Positions 31,784-41,311 are shown, counted from the stretch's first letter. The stretch is DNA of 64,000 nt from PLanc-01 sp035342095 (GCA_035342095.1 DAOQWL010000003.1:61154-125153); one strand, 5' to 3'. Translations and numbers: made by a program. The notes: generated by a model from the letters alone, not told the origin.

Positions 31784-33511
31784 CTACGTGACCGGGCCGT
31801 CGAGGGCCGCTGTCCGGAGGATCTCCTCGATCGAGACGATCCCTGCTTTGACTTTCTCGATGCCGTCGTGGACCAGGGGGAGCATTCCCTTCTCCATGGC
31901 CTTGGCTCGCAGCTTCTTGGTATTGATGCGTTCGGTAATCATCTCCGAGATCTCGTCGTCGGGGACAAGCAGTTCGTGAATCGCGATTCGGCCCGAGAAC
32001 CCGGTGTTGCGGCACTTCTTGCAGCCGACGCCGCGATAGAACTTCGTAACCTCGCCGCCTTGCTGCTGCGCCATCTTGCGGATGCTGGCGGGCGGGTCGT
32101 ACTCCGTTTTACAGCTCGAACAGATTCGCCGGACGAGGCGCTGGGCGATCACGCCGCGAAGCGACGCGCTCAGCAGGTACGGAGCCACGCCCAGATCCAG
32201 CAGTCGGGTCACCGCGCCCGGCGCGTCGTTCGTGTGCAGCGTCGAGAGCACCAGGTGCCCGGTCAGCGCCGCCTGCACGGCGATGCTGGCCGTTGCTTCG
32301 TCGCGGATCTCGCCGACCATGACGATGTCCGGGTCCTGTCTCAACAGGCTTCGCAGGGCCGTCGAGAACGCAAATCCGACCGCGGTGTTGACCTGGAACT
32401 GGTTGATGCCCGAGATGTTGCACTCGACGGGGTCTTCCACCGTGCAGATATTCACTTCCTCGTTGTTGAGCTCGGAGAGAGCCGCATAGAGCGTCGTGTT
32501 CTTGCCCGACCCCGTCGGCCCGGTCACCAGGACGACGCCGTTGGGGACCTGGATGACCTGCCGGAAGCGAAGGAGATTGTCGTACGTGAAGCCGAGCGAT
32601 TCGAGATTGTAGAGGATCTTCTGCGGGTCGATGACGCGGATGACAACCTTCTCGCCGAAGTTGCCGGGCATGACGGAGACGCGCAGGTCGATGGGTCGGC
32701 CCTCGACCAGGACGTGGATGCCGCCGTCCTGGGGGAGCCGTCGCTGGGCAATGTCCAGCTCCGCCATGATCTTGACGCGGGAGACGATGGCGGGGTGCAT
32801 CTGGTACGGCGGGCGCATCTTCTCGTAGAGCTTGCCGTCCACGCGGTACCGGACCCGCAGCTTCTTGTCGTCGGGCTCGATGTGGATGTCGCTGGCGTTC
32901 TCGCGGACCGCGTTGTACAGCAGGTAGTTGACCAGCTTGACGACGGGCGACTGGCCCGCCACCTCTTCCAGGTTGCTGATGTCCTGGGTGATGTTCTCGA
33001 TGAGCGAGAACTCTTCGAGACCCTCCTCGTCGATGATGTCGTCGATGACGAAGACATTGGCCGCGGGCAGATAGGTCTGGAGGGTGGCCTTGATGTCCTT
33101 GCTCGTCGAACAGACCACCTGCACCCGGCACCCGCTGATCCGTTCGATCTCGTCGATCAGGAAGACGTTGGTCGGCTCGCTGATCGCGACGGTGAGCACG
33201 TCGTGCACCTTGAAGAGGGGCAGCACGACGTGCGCTTCGAGAAACTCGCGAGGGAGGACCTCGACGACCTTGGCGTCGCAGATCTTCGGGCTCATCTGGG
33301 CGTAGGGCACGCCGTACGCCTCCGCCAGGGCCGCCGCGATCTGGTTCTCGGTGCAGTAGCCCATCTCGACGAGCAACTCGCCGAGGAGCTTGCGATGGCC
33401 CTTCTCCCGCTGCTCCAGCAGGGCCTTGTCGATCTGCTCCTGGGAGACGACGCCTCGCGCCAGCAAGAGCTGACCGAGCTGCGACTTGTTCTCGAGCAGA
33501 ATCTGCACCAT
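31784..33511 (-). CDS. GspE/PilB-type assembly ATPase with Asn in Walker A
   Basis: This 575-aa hexameric ATPase powers pilin or pseudopilin extension. The N-terminal MshEN-type domain (LGQLLLARGVVSQEQIDKAL) may bind c-di-GMP. The catalytic part has Walker A GPTGSGKNTTLY with Lys 337. Residue 338 is Asn instead of the Ser/Thr that normally contacts Mg2+. The Asp box is TVEDPVE, Walker B is DPDIVMVGEIRDEAT, and the His box is GHLVLSTLHTNDA. A tetracysteine zinc site (CSSC near 466, CKKC near 497) marks the PilB/GspE group. It sits between the STAS gene and the GspF gene. No PilT retraction ATPase is seen. Confidence 0.94.
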   Translation of the reverse strand: MVQILLENKSQLGQLLLARGVVSQEQIDKALLEQREKGHRKLLGELLVEMGYCTENQIAAALAEAYGVPYAQMSPKICDAKVVEVLPREFLEAHVVLPLFKVHDVLTVAISEPTNVFLIDEIERISGCRVQVVCSTSKDIKATLQTYLPAANVFVIDDIIDEEGLEEFSLIENITQDISNLEEVAGQSPVVKLVNYLLYNAVRENASDIHIEPDDKKLRVRYRVDGKLYEKMRPPYQMHPAIVSRVKIMAELDIAQRRLPQDGGIHVLVEGRPIDLRVSVMPGNFGEKVVIRVIDPQKILYNLESLGFTYDNLLRFRQVIQVPNGVVLVTGPTGSGKNTTLYAALSELNNEEVNICTVEDPVECNISGINQFQVNTAVGFAFSTALRSLLRQDPDIVMVGEIRDEATASIAVQAALTGHLVLSTLHTNDAPGAVTRLLDLGVAPYLLSASLRGVIAQRLVRRICSSCKTEYDPPASIRKMAQQQGGEVTKFYRGVGCKKCRNTGFSGRIAIHELLVPDDEISEMITERINTKKLRAKAMEKGMLPLVHDGIEKVKAGIVSIEEILRTAALDGPVT

Positions 33512-33538
33512 AGTTACCTCAATACGTCCACGTCGTCC

Positions 33539-33874
33539 CTACGCGAAGCTCTTCACGGCTTCCGCCAGTTCCGCGTGGCAATCGAATTCGTCCTGCAACC
33601 TCGTGATTTCGAGGATCTTGCTGCAGTTCTCATCGAGACCCGCCAGGCGGAGCTGGATCTTGTTCTGGCGGCAGTAATCCCGGACCCACAGCAGCAGCTC
33701 CAGTCCCTGGCTGTCCAGGAAGCTCACGTCGGTCATGTCCAGGACAATGCCCGTCCTCTGGCCGCCGGCGATCTCGGTCACCGCGTTCCGCAGCGGCTCG
33801 ACGACCTCCCCGTCGATCTCGCCCTGCAGCTCGACAACTGTCACTTCATCGTAATCCTGCCGTCGGATTCTCAT
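33539..33874 (-). CDS. STAS-domain anti-sigma-factor-antagonist-like protein
   Basis: This 111-aa protein is a single STAS domain. Landmarks are VTVVELQGEIDGE near 11 and VLDMTDVSFLDSQGLELLL near 45-63, where Ser in DSQG is the usual phosphorylation site. The ATG overlaps the stop of the HD-GYP gene (ATGA). STAS proteins relay partner-switching signals with HPK-type kinases. No RsbW-type kinase is beside it, so it may instead scaffold the HD-GYP protein or the neighbouring assembly ATPase. Confidence 0.9.
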   Translation of the reverse strand: MRIRRQDYDEVTVVELQGEIDGEVVEPLRNAVTEIAGGQRTGIVLDMTDVSFLDSQGLELLLWVRDYCRQNKIQLRLAGLDENCSKILEITRLQDEFDCHAELAEAVKSFA

Positions 33875-35547
33875 CGCAGTAAGGTCCCCACCGCTTCGGT
33901 CCCGTAATCCGCGAAATGGGCGGCGTCGCCGCCCTCTGCCCCGCCATCTTGAATCATCTCCCACAGACGCTGGACATCGCTTTCGAGAAACAGCCGGCCA
34001 ATGTGCTCGTCGAACTGCGCGCCCAGCCCCTTGCGAATCTCGTCCAGGGCACGCTCGACGCTCATGGCGTCGCGATAGACTCGCTTCGAGGTCATCGCGT
34101 CGAAGCTGTCCGCAAGCTGCACGATCTTGCCCGTCAGAGGGATCTCATCTCCCAGGAGGCCGTCGGGGTATCCCTTCCCGTCCACCCGCTCGTGATGACA
34201 CAGGACTCCCGGCACGATGTCGCGCATCTGCTTGATCCCGCGCAAAATGCCCGCCCCGATGGACGGATGCCACTGGATGCACGCCCGTTCCTCGGGGGTC
34301 AGCTTGCCGTTCTTACGCAGGACCGCCTCGTCGATCCCGATCTTGCCGATGTCGTGCAGCAGACCCGCCAGGTAGATCGTGTGGATCTGCTCCTCCTCCA
34401 GCGGCTCCCGCTCGGCCAGACGCTCGGCAATCCAGCGGGAAATCAACGCGACCCGCTCGGAATGACCGCGCGTATACTGGTCCTTCGCGTCGATGCTGTT
34501 GGTCAGGGCCTTGAGCGAGCCGACGAAGAGCTCCTTGAGATCGTTGAAGAGCCGGCCGTTCTCGATGAACACGGCGCAGCCGCTCGCGACCGAGTTGAAA
34601 AGCTTGATGTCGGTGCTGTCGAAATCGGGCTTGTCGATCCGGTTGATCGCCACCATCAGTCCGATGATGGAGACGTTTCCCTTGGTCCGACGGGTCGAGC
34701 CCCCCTCGCCCTTGTCCTTGACGCACAGAGGCACCGCGATGATGCTCCGGACGCTCGCGGGCCAGTTGTACCGGAACGGCGAATCCACCTCGCTGTCCAA
34801 CAGGGCCTCCCCCCCCTCGGCGATCTGCTCGGCCAAGCGGCTGTGCAGGGTCATCGCCAGGGTCTCATCGATGTCGATCAGCCCGGAGCCCGCGGCCACG
34901 ACGAATCGCCGGTCCCCCTCCACGACCCGTTCCAGGAGAACCGCGATTCCTTCCACCAGAATGATGTCGGTCAGACTGTCGCAGGCGAGCTGGAGGAAGT
35001 TCGTGTCCGACTCCGTCACTCGCATGTTCGTGCTGATCCGGTGGAGCAGGACGAGTTCCTCGTAGACGCGCGACAATTCGACGCCGACGGTTTCGATCTG
35101 CTCCTCCGTCCGGATTGTCGTCTGGTGGCTCAGGGCGATGAGACGCAGCATCTCGCTGAAACAGGCGACGTCCTGCCCGGGGGTTCCCGCGCGAGCCGAC
35201 GGATCGCCCATGTCGATGACGAGGGCGCCCACCGGATGGCGATACCCGCCAATGACCAGGGGCATCAGCAAGGGGGCAGCCACCAGTGAGTTGCCTTCAT
35301 TGAACTGCCACAGGGGGATGTCGGGACCATCGTACCGCTGGTCCTCGATCCGGCCGAGGACGCACCGCCCGGCGTGCGCCAACTGCTCCGGATGGCTCTC
35401 GAACAGACCGGCGCCCACCAGGACGGGGATCTGGCCGTCGGCCGTCACCACCGCGAAGTTGACGCCCAGGCGAGCGATTCGCTCTCCGCATTTCTCCAGT
35501 TCCCGACGACGCGCCGGCGCCAGGGTCGAAGTCGTTGTGTTCGGCAT
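33871..35547 (-). CDS. GAF and HD-GYP domain protein (putative c-di-GMP phosphodiesterase)
   Basis: This 558-aa protein has a ~150-residue N-terminal sensory region and a GAF-like domain at about 165-335. The HD-GYP domain follows at about 350-525, with GHSERVALISRWIAERL, LLHDIGKIGIDEAVL (near 393), HHERVDGKGYPDGL and DSFDAMTSKRVYR. All metal-binding HD and GYP residues are present, so c-di-GMP hydrolysis is likely. The start ATG 35547 is preferred over a GTG four codons earlier. It lies between the receiver gene and the STAS gene. The downstream ATPase has a possible c-di-GMP-binding N-terminus, so control of pilus assembly by c-di-GMP is plausible. Confidence 0.92.
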   Translation of the reverse strand: MPNTTTSTLAPARRRELEKCGERIARLGVNFAVVTADGQIPVLVGAGLFESHPEQLAHAGRCVLGRIEDQRYDGPDIPLWQFNEGNSLVAAPLLMPLVIGGYRHPVGALVIDMGDPSARAGTPGQDVACFSEMLRLIALSHQTTIRTEEQIETVGVELSRVYEELVLLHRISTNMRVTESDTNFLQLACDSLTDIILVEGIAVLLERVVEGDRRFVVAAGSGLIDIDETLAMTLHSRLAEQIAEGGEALLDSEVDSPFRYNWPASVRSIIAVPLCVKDKGEGGSTRRTKGNVSIIGLMVAINRIDKPDFDSTDIKLFNSVASGCAVFIENGRLFNDLKELFVGSLKALTNSIDAKDQYTRGHSERVALISRWIAERLAEREPLEEEQIHTIYLAGLLHDIGKIGIDEAVLRKNGKLTPEERACIQWHPSIGAGILRGIKQMRDIVPGVLCHHERVDGKGYPDGLLGDEIPLTGKIVQLADSFDAMTSKRVYRDAMSVERALDEIRKGLGAQFDEHIGRLFLESDVQRLWEMIQDGGAEGGDAAHFADYGTEAVGTLLR

Positions 35548-35610
35548 GACCGTTTCCACGAGCCTACCTATCGCAATGTGCAGACCGTTGACGCCGTAGG
35601 ACGGACACCA

Positions 35611-36000
35611 TCATTTGCTGAGCACGAGCTCCTTCTGGTACAGAATGTCCTGGATCGTCTTGAGCAGCTCTTTCGGACTGAAGGGCTTGCTCAGACAATT
35701 CGAGACGCCCAGGCTCTCCTGCATCTCCGGGGAGATGGCGAAGCTGCGGGCGGTCAACAAAATGACGGGGATCTCCTTGGTGCGTTCGTCCTCGCGCATC
35801 TTCTCGATCAGCTCGATGCCGGTCAACAGCGGCATCTGGTAGTCGGTGACCACGATATCCGGCTTCTCGCGGCACGCCAGCTCGTACGCCTCGGCGCCGT
35901 TGTTGGCGGCAATCACTTCATATCCGTTGTTCCGCAGCTTGATCGCGACCACGTGGATGATATGGATTTCGTCATCTGCAACGAGCACCTTATTGGCCAT
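35611..36000 (-). CDS. Single-domain response regulator (CheY-like)
   Basis: This 129-aa receiver domain has no output domain. The acidic pocket is ADDE near residue 9, and the phospho-acceptor is Asp53 in VVTDYQMPLLTG. Switch Thr83 lies in LLTARSF, and Lys105 in CLSKPFSPKEL. It starts 72 bases downstream of the histidine kinase stop and is its likely partner. As a stand-alone receiver it probably signals by protein contact, for example to the HD-GYP or assembly ATPase encoded next. Confidence 0.93.
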   Translation of the reverse strand: MANKVLVADDEIHIIHVVAIKLRNNGYEVIAANNGAEAYELACREKPDIVVTDYQMPLLTGIELIEKMREDERTKEIPVILLTARSFAISPEMQESLGVSNCLSKPFSPKELLKTIQDILYQKELVLSK

Positions 36001-36072
36001 TGTTCTCGTCCTCTTCTTGAATGATACCCTGTGGACCGTCGCTCCTCCGTGATGCCCTACGAGCGGATCCCT

Positions 36073-37518
36073 CTACACGAGGGCGGCCTGGCGGGCGGTC
36101 GCCAAGGGCAGATCGAAGCCAAACGTGCTGCCGACCCCGACCTGGCTGGTGACAAACACCCGGCCGCCATGTACTTTTTCGACTATTTGCTTGACGAGGT
36201 TTAACCCCAGACCGGTCCCCTTCGCTTGTTTATTGTTCGCCGCGACACGGTAGAACTTGTCGAAGACGCGGCCCACCTCGTCCGCAGGGATTCCAACGCC
36301 TGTATCGGTCACGCTGACGCGAACGAATCCGGAGGCCTCGTTCACCTCCGTGCCGATCGTCACGCGCCCCCCCGCCGGCGTGTATTTCACCGCGTTGCTC
36401 AATAGATTGACGATGACCTGGCAGATCATGTCCTTGTCGACGAGCACCTGATCGTAAACGATGGGCTGGCCGCCGGTCACCGTGATGTTCTTCTCCTCCG
36501 CGTAGCTGCGGATCATCTGCATCTGCTCCTCGATCAGGATCGTGAGGCTCGCCCGTTCCTTGTTGACCTTGATCAAGCCGGATTCGATGCGAGAGATGTT
36601 CAGGATGTCCTCGATCAGCCGGTTCAACCGCTGGGCCTGGCTCTGAATGACCGAGTAGAACTCCTTGCGGGTCTCCTCGTCGTCCGCCTCGCCGTCCGCG
36701 AGCATCTCCGAGTAGGCCGTGATCGAGGCCAGCGGCGTCTTGAGCTCGTGCGAAACGTGGCTGACGAAGTCGTTCTTCATCTGCGAGACTTCTTTTTCCC
36801 GCGTGATGTCGTGGAGGACCGCCACCACGCCAGAGACCTTCCCTTCGGTCTGAACGCACGAGAGGATCGTGTCGTAGATGTGCGGCCGGCCCTCGTACAC
36901 GAACTGCAATTCCCGCTTGGTCGCCTCCGTGCGGCTCCGCCGGCTCTGAAGAAGCAGATCGACGAACTCGCCCTGCGCCGCACCCATCGTCTCGGCAACA
37001 GGCCTGTGACGGGCCGTCTGCGGATCGAACCCGAAGAGCCGGGCCGCCGGACCATTGGCCATGAGCAGACGGTCCGTACCGTCCATGACGATGACCGCGT
37101 CGCGAAGGCTGTAGAGGATCGCTTCCGTGTGCTGCAACTGCCGCTCCGCAAGCTGCGAGCGGATCTCGATGTCCTTCAGTTCATTCCGAAGCTGCTGAAC
37201 CGCCCGATCTCGATCCGCGAGGCGATCCTCGATGGCGAGGGCCATCGCACGAAATGCCGGCGGTACGTGGCCGGAGGGGAACGCGGAATCGGCTTTCCAG
37301 TGTGCCGCCATGGACGTGACCGCCCCGGCCAGTCGGCAGTAGCCGATGCCGAGGACGATCACGCCCACAGCCCCTGCACAATAGATGGCGAGATGCAACG
37401 CGGCCGACCCGGCCCCCGCAGGGGCGCCGGCGCCCTGCAACCGAAGCACGGTCGCAGTCACCAGGGAAGCAACCGCCATCGCCGTGGCTGCCCAGATGAT
37501 GCCTCGCTGCCTTCTCAC
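36073..37518 (-). CDS. Membrane PAS sensor histidine kinase
   Basis: This 481-aa kinase has two N-terminal membrane helices (IIWAATAMAVASLVTATVL near 8-28 and IYCAGAVGVIVLGIGYC near 45-65), then a coiled segment and a PAS domain near 125-240. HisKA follows, with VSHVSHELKTPLASI (phospho-His about 256). HATPase has N box VNLLSNAVKYTP, G1 VTDTGVGIP and G2 GTGLGLNLVKQI. The GTG at 37518 is chosen because GGAGGA precedes it by six bases. Genes on either side are the secretin and the receiver, so the kinase is embedded in the pilus-like locus. Confidence 0.92.
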   Translation of the reverse strand: MRRQRGIIWAATAMAVASLVTATVLRLQGAGAPAGAGSAALHLAIYCAGAVGVIVLGIGYCRLAGAVTSMAAHWKADSAFPSGHVPPAFRAMALAIEDRLADRDRAVQQLRNELKDIEIRSQLAERQLQHTEAILYSLRDAVIVMDGTDRLLMANGPAARLFGFDPQTARHRPVAETMGAAQGEFVDLLLQSRRSRTEATKRELQFVYEGRPHIYDTILSCVQTEGKVSGVVAVLHDITREKEVSQMKNDFVSHVSHELKTPLASITAYSEMLADGEADDEETRKEFYSVIQSQAQRLNRLIEDILNISRIESGLIKVNKERASLTILIEEQMQMIRSYAEEKNITVTGGQPIVYDQVLVDKDMICQVIVNLLSNAVKYTPAGGRVTIGTEVNEASGFVRVSVTDTGVGIPADEVGRVFDKFYRVAANNKQAKGTGLGLNLVKQIVEKVHGGRVFVTSQVGVGSTFGFDLPLATARQAALV

Positions 37519-37578
37519 CCACACTCCTCCGAAACCATCGGGCGGCGGATGGTCCACCGCCCATCACCAGACTACCGC

Positions 37579-39309
37579 TCAGTGTCTCGACCAATTCTCG
37601 GCCATCTGCGAATCCATCTCGCCGACCACCACGCTGTCCATCCGTCGGAACTGCTCCGGATCGGTCTCCGCGATGATCCGTTCCCGCAGGCGCAGAGCCT
37701 CCAGGTAGGTCGGTCGGAGCATCAATGCGATCTTCAGATTGAAGATGGCCTTCTCGATATCGCCCTCGAGATAGCACCGCGAGGCGCGGGCGTAGGCATT
37801 CTCGGCCTGCTTGGAGCTGTCGAGGCCAAAGAGCCCATTGTTCGTAGCCTCGCGCTTCCGCTCGATGTCGGCGACACGCGCGTCGCCGCCGGTCTCCGCG
37901 GGCTCGCCGATGATGTGAGGGGTCAGGACGATGATGACTTCCTGGCGGACCACCGTGTCCTTGCTGCCTCGGAACACCGCGCCGACAATCGGCAGGCTCC
38001 CCAGCAGGGGCACCTGGGACTTGCTGGTGGTCACGCTGTCGCGGAACAGGCCGCCGATGACAACCGTCTGCCCGTCTTTGACAACCACGTTGGTCCGCAA
38101 CTCCGTCGAGGTTTCCTGCGGAAGGCCGTTCGACTGGAGCACGCCGTCGCTGTCCTTCGGATAGATGTCCATGCGGATGTAGCCGTCGTTGCCAATGAAA
38201 GGCCGGAAGGCCAGACGAGTACCGGTCTCCAGGAATTCCACCGACTGAGTCGTCGATGTCTGCGTCTGACTGGTCTGCGACTCATAGCCGAGCTTCGTAC
38301 CGATGTACACGATGCCTTCCTGCTTGTTGACGGCCAGAACCTTCGGATTGGCCAGCAAGGTCGTGTCGGTGATCGTCTCGAGGGCGGTGATGACCGCCTG
38401 GACGTTGTCCGCGGAGAACGCCACGGTCAGACCCTTGCTGCCGGGCGTGCGGGCAAAACCGGCCGTCTCCATCTTCGTACCATACCCGGAGATATTCGCG
38501 GCGTAGTCGTTGATGGCGACGCCGGTCAACAGATTCCAGTCGATTCCGAATTCCATGTCCTCGGTCAGCTTCGCGGCCATGATGGTGGCCTCGATGAGGA
38601 CCTGCTGCGGCCTCACATCGACTTCCCGAAGGACGGCCTCGGCTCTCTGGACGTTCTCCGGATAATCGTATATGATGATCAGGTCGTGGCTGGCGAGATT
38701 ATTGCCCGCGCCCCCTCCCGATCCGAGGTCCCCCTCGCCGCCGGAGATCTTCGTCTCGGCAGGCGTGCTGGCTTCCACCTTGGCCGATGCGGACCCGCTC
38801 AGGACCGGCTTGACGAGTTTCATGGCCTCTGCCGCTTCGACGTAGTACAACGGGATGACCCTGTGCACCATCCGCTCCGGGTCCTCCTGCATCTTCCTGT
38901 ACTGTTCGGCAGTGTACACGCGAATGAAGTTGCCCTCTTGCCTGTACCGGAAGCCGTACCCGAGGATCGCATCCAACGCTTCCTCGAACGTCACGTCGTA
39001 CAACGCGGTGAGCGTCACCGGACCGTCCACGCCGGCCGCCGGCACGATGTTCTTCTTCGAGTACTGCGCCAGCAGACTCAGCGCCTGTTTGATATTGCCG
39101 TTCTTGTTGAATCGAATCTCTTCGATCCGACCGCTGGCCGGGTCCACCTTGACCATGCTGTTTGCATCGACCGCCTCGTCATTCGCCACCGCGGACGTGC
39201 CCGCGCCGACCGAGTTCGGTTCGGCTGCGCCGACCCAGCCCGTCATGCCGATTGCGAGCAGGACGGCACAGAGCCACCGCACGCTCGAATGATCGCTTGT
39301 TCGTTTCAT
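37579..39309 (-). CDS. Secretin (GspD/PilQ family) with C-terminal TPR-like tail
   Basis: This 576-aa outer-membrane pore protein has a signal peptide (MKRTSDHSSVRWLCAVLLAIGMTGWVGA). An STN/N0-like domain follows near 60-130 (VTLTALYDVTFEEALDAILGYGFRY), then one N1-type domain with a Gly/Ser-rich loop near 200. The secretin core is at about 225-460, with VPLLGSLPIVGAVFRG and EVIIVLTPHII. After the core, about 90 residues form a helical, TPR-like tail (AYARASRCYLEGDIEKAIFNL). ATG 39309 has AGGA upstream; ATG 39327 adds six residues. It follows the PilM-N-O-P genes as in type IV pilus operons. Confidence 0.93.
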   Translation of the reverse strand: MKRTSDHSSVRWLCAVLLAIGMTGWVGAAEPNSVGAGTSAVANDEAVDANSMVKVDPASGRIEEIRFNKNGNIKQALSLLAQYSKKNIVPAAGVDGPVTLTALYDVTFEEALDAILGYGFRYRQEGNFIRVYTAEQYRKMQEDPERMVHRVIPLYYVEAAEAMKLVKPVLSGSASAKVEASTPAETKISGGEGDLGSGGGAGNNLASHDLIIIYDYPENVQRAEAVLREVDVRPQQVLIEATIMAAKLTEDMEFGIDWNLLTGVAINDYAANISGYGTKMETAGFARTPGSKGLTVAFSADNVQAVITALETITDTTLLANPKVLAVNKQEGIVYIGTKLGYESQTSQTQTSTTQSVEFLETGTRLAFRPFIGNDGYIRMDIYPKDSDGVLQSNGLPQETSTELRTNVVVKDGQTVVIGGLFRDSVTTSKSQVPLLGSLPIVGAVFRGSKDTVVRQEVIIVLTPHIIGEPAETGGDARVADIERKREATNNGLFGLDSSKQAENAYARASRCYLEGDIEKAIFNLKIALMLRPTYLEALRLRERIIAETDPEQFRRMDSVVVGEMDSQMAENWSRH

Positions 39310-39394
39310 GTTGGTTTCCTGATTCATAGCCTGACTCCTGTTCTATTCGCCAATTGCCAAGGGCATTGGCACCCGCATCTTGATTGGAATCACT

Positions 39395-40006
39395 TCACTG
39401 TTTGCGTACGTCCTCTGACTGCGTCAACTGGAGCGTCAGTTGTATGTCATTGCACTTCACAAGCACTGCATCGTCATAAACCCGCAACACTTCGAATTCG
39501 AAAACGCGGCCCTGTCGCTCCACGGGGAACGTGTCCCCCACTTTCAGCAGTCGATCATTCAGGAAAGCCTGGAGACTGCCGTTGCGAAGAACCGCTGTGA
39601 GCTTCAACGTCTGTGCGACCTGTTGAATCACTTCTGGATCACGATGGGGAGGAACTACCGGTACTTCTGTGTCAGTGCCTGTGTGGGAACCCGTCGCCGA
39701 CCGCTGAAACGGCGCCCGGTCCTGAATCCTGAAACAATCTCGGGATATCGAATCGTTTCGTCCGGGAACGAAGGGCACTTCGACCTTCCGGACCCTGACG
39801 TTCGGCTCATCCGATTGCGTCTGCGTCGTCTGCTTCTTCGCCGTGGCGGCGCCGGCCGAGGCCGGCTTGTGCCCGACCAGGACCCGAATCCACATGACGG
39901 CCATCACCACGACCAGCGCCCCGGCCAGGACGACCCTTTTGCCGTCCGCCAACAGATCGCCGATCCGACCGGACTGCGCCACACGCGTCATTCGCTTATG
40001 CGCCAC
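39395..40006 (-). CDS. PilP/GspC-like inner-membrane linker protein (by position)
   Basis: This 203-aa protein has one membrane span near 27-45 (RVVLAGALVVVMAVMWIRVLV), a Ser/Thr/Gln-rich linker, and a C-terminal beta-rich region (LTAVLRNGSLQAFLNDRLLKVGD). The pattern 'small beta-domain with a stored value and required form' resembles the PilP or GspC HR domain that contacts the secretin. Sequence similarity alone is weak. Position between PilO and the secretin supports the role. It starts with GTG at 40006 behind GGAGG, overlapping the PilO stop by 11 bases. Confidence 0.65.
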   Translation of the reverse strand: MAHKRMTRVAQSGRIGDLLADGKRVVLAGALVVVMAVMWIRVLVGHKPASAGAATAKKQTTQTQSDEPNVRVRKVEVPFVPGRNDSISRDCFRIQDRAPFQRSATGSHTGTDTEVPVVPPHRDPEVIQQVAQTLKLTAVLRNGSLQAFLNDRLLKVGDTFPVERQGRVFEFEVLRVYDDAVLVKCNDIQLTLQLTQSEDVRKQ

Positions 40007-40607
40007 GGTTCACCTCCTCGCCCGACGACAACGACGCCGCGGTTTCCGCTCGGAAACGCGAGGACTGGTAGAAGATGACCACCTCCGCCTGCATACGAAG
40101 CTGCCCTGTGAACGCGGCGTCATTCTCGACCGTCACCTGCCCGATCCGCACCCGCCGGTCCAGCGTCTGAAGCCGACCGAAGAAACTGAACAACTGCGTC
40201 AGCGTGCCGGTGCACGTCACCTGCACGGGGATGCAGCCGAGATCGCCGGATTCCAGTTCCTTGCCGGGGAGAACCGTGGGATTCGTCAACTCGCACTGCG
40301 CCATGATGGTTCCCATCTGCTGCAGGAAGTTGCCCAGCATCCTCTCGGGCGGCACCGAGGCGTCAAACCGCTCGACGAGCCGCTCCGTGTCCCGCAGTTT
40401 GGCCTTCAACCGAGCGACTTCCGCGCCCTGCGCGGCGGCCAGGTCGATCGTCCGTCGCTGCTGCGACCTTGCCTGCTGCAGCGAGGTCAGCCGCTGCCGG
40501 GACGGCAACCAGCCGCACACGACGAAGTCGCAGAGGAACAGTCCCGCGACCACGCACACCCAGATCTGCTCCTTCCGGTGTAACGGCTTGGAGTCGGCCT
40601 TGCTCAT
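39996..40607 (-). CDS. PilO-like assembly protein
   Basis: This 203-aa protein has a single membrane helix near 14-33 (IWVCVVAGLFLCDFVVCGWL), a coiled coil to about 95, and a ferredoxin-like periplasmic domain. The domain has the PilO pattern VQVTCTGTLTQLFSFFGRLQTLDR followed by RIGQVTVEN. It overlaps the PilN-like stop by ATGA. PilN and PilO form the inner-membrane ring linking PilM to the secretin. Confidence 0.82.
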   Translation of the reverse strand: MSKADSKPLHRKEQIWVCVVAGLFLCDFVVCGWLPSRQRLTSLQQARSQQRRTIDLAAAQGAEVARLKAKLRDTERLVERFDASVPPERMLGNFLQQMGTIMAQCELTNPTVLPGKELESGDLGCIPVQVTCTGTLTQLFSFFGRLQTLDRRVRIGQVTVENDAAFTGQLRMQAEVVIFYQSSRFRAETAASLSSGEEVNRGA

Positions 40608-41311
40608 GGCACCTCGGTCTCCGTGTAATTCGCCAGGTAGCACGTGATCTCGAACGACGTAACATTCTGCATCTCAGGACGCTTCAGGCCCGCCGCCCCG
40701 CTCGAAGGCGACGAGGAGGTCTTCACCTTGTCGTGGAAGAACGAGGGGCTGACCTGCTGGAAGTAGGCGGACTCGTCGAGCCGGCACACCAGGTCCGCGG
40801 CCGACGTCGGATCGACCGACACTCCCGCCAGAACGACCCGCAGTTTCGCATCGCCCAGCGGCATCTCGGATTGGGCCTTCTCCTCCTTGGCGGCCGTTCG
40901 CGCCTTGATGCTCTTCACGCGACCGGGGTCCCCTGTACGGGCGAACCGCTCAGCGATCAGTTCGATCTTGCTGAGCACGATCGATTCGTCCACAATATGG
41001 CTGATCTCCGCCAGGATCGCGGCGACGTCGAACCCCGCATCGATCCGGCGGACGAGATCCGCCCTTGTCTTCATCTGGTTCAGTTCTTTCGTGAGCCGGT
41101 CGAACTCGCGAACGACCGCCTCCGCGTTCATCTCCCGATCCGCGTAGCGCGTCAGTTCGGCCGAGACGCGGCCGGCCCTGTGCATGGCGGTCAGATTGAA
41201 TGTCATCATCAGGAGGAATGCGGCCGCCAGCGCCAGGTACTGCCTGCGCATCCGGCAATGCCGCCTCCTGCGGTCCTTGTACCAATCGGGAAGGAAGTCG
41301 AGGTCTTTCAC
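40604..41311 (-). CDS. PilN-like assembly protein
   Basis: This 235-aa protein has a short cytoplasmic N-terminus (MKDLDFLPDWYKDRRRRH) that resembles the PilM-binding peptide of PilN. A single membrane helix lies near 27-45 (YLALAAAFLLMMTFNLTAM), followed by a coiled coil and a periplasmic domain (LRVVLAGVSVDPTSAADLVC). It begins with GTG that overlaps the PilM stop (GTGA) and ends in an ATGA overlap with PilO. The tight coupling fits equimolar PilM-N-O synthesis. Confidence 0.82.
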   Translation of the reverse strand: MKDLDFLPDWYKDRRRRHCRMRRQYLALAAAFLLMMTFNLTAMHRAGRVSAELTRYADREMNAEAVVREFDRLTKELNQMKTRADLVRRIDAGFDVAAILAEISHIVDESIVLSKIELIAERFARTGDPGRVKSIKARTAAKEEKAQSEMPLGDAKLRVVLAGVSVDPTSAADLVCRLDESAYFQQVSPSFFHDKVKTSSSPSSGAAGLKRPEMQNVTSFEITCYLANYTETEVP

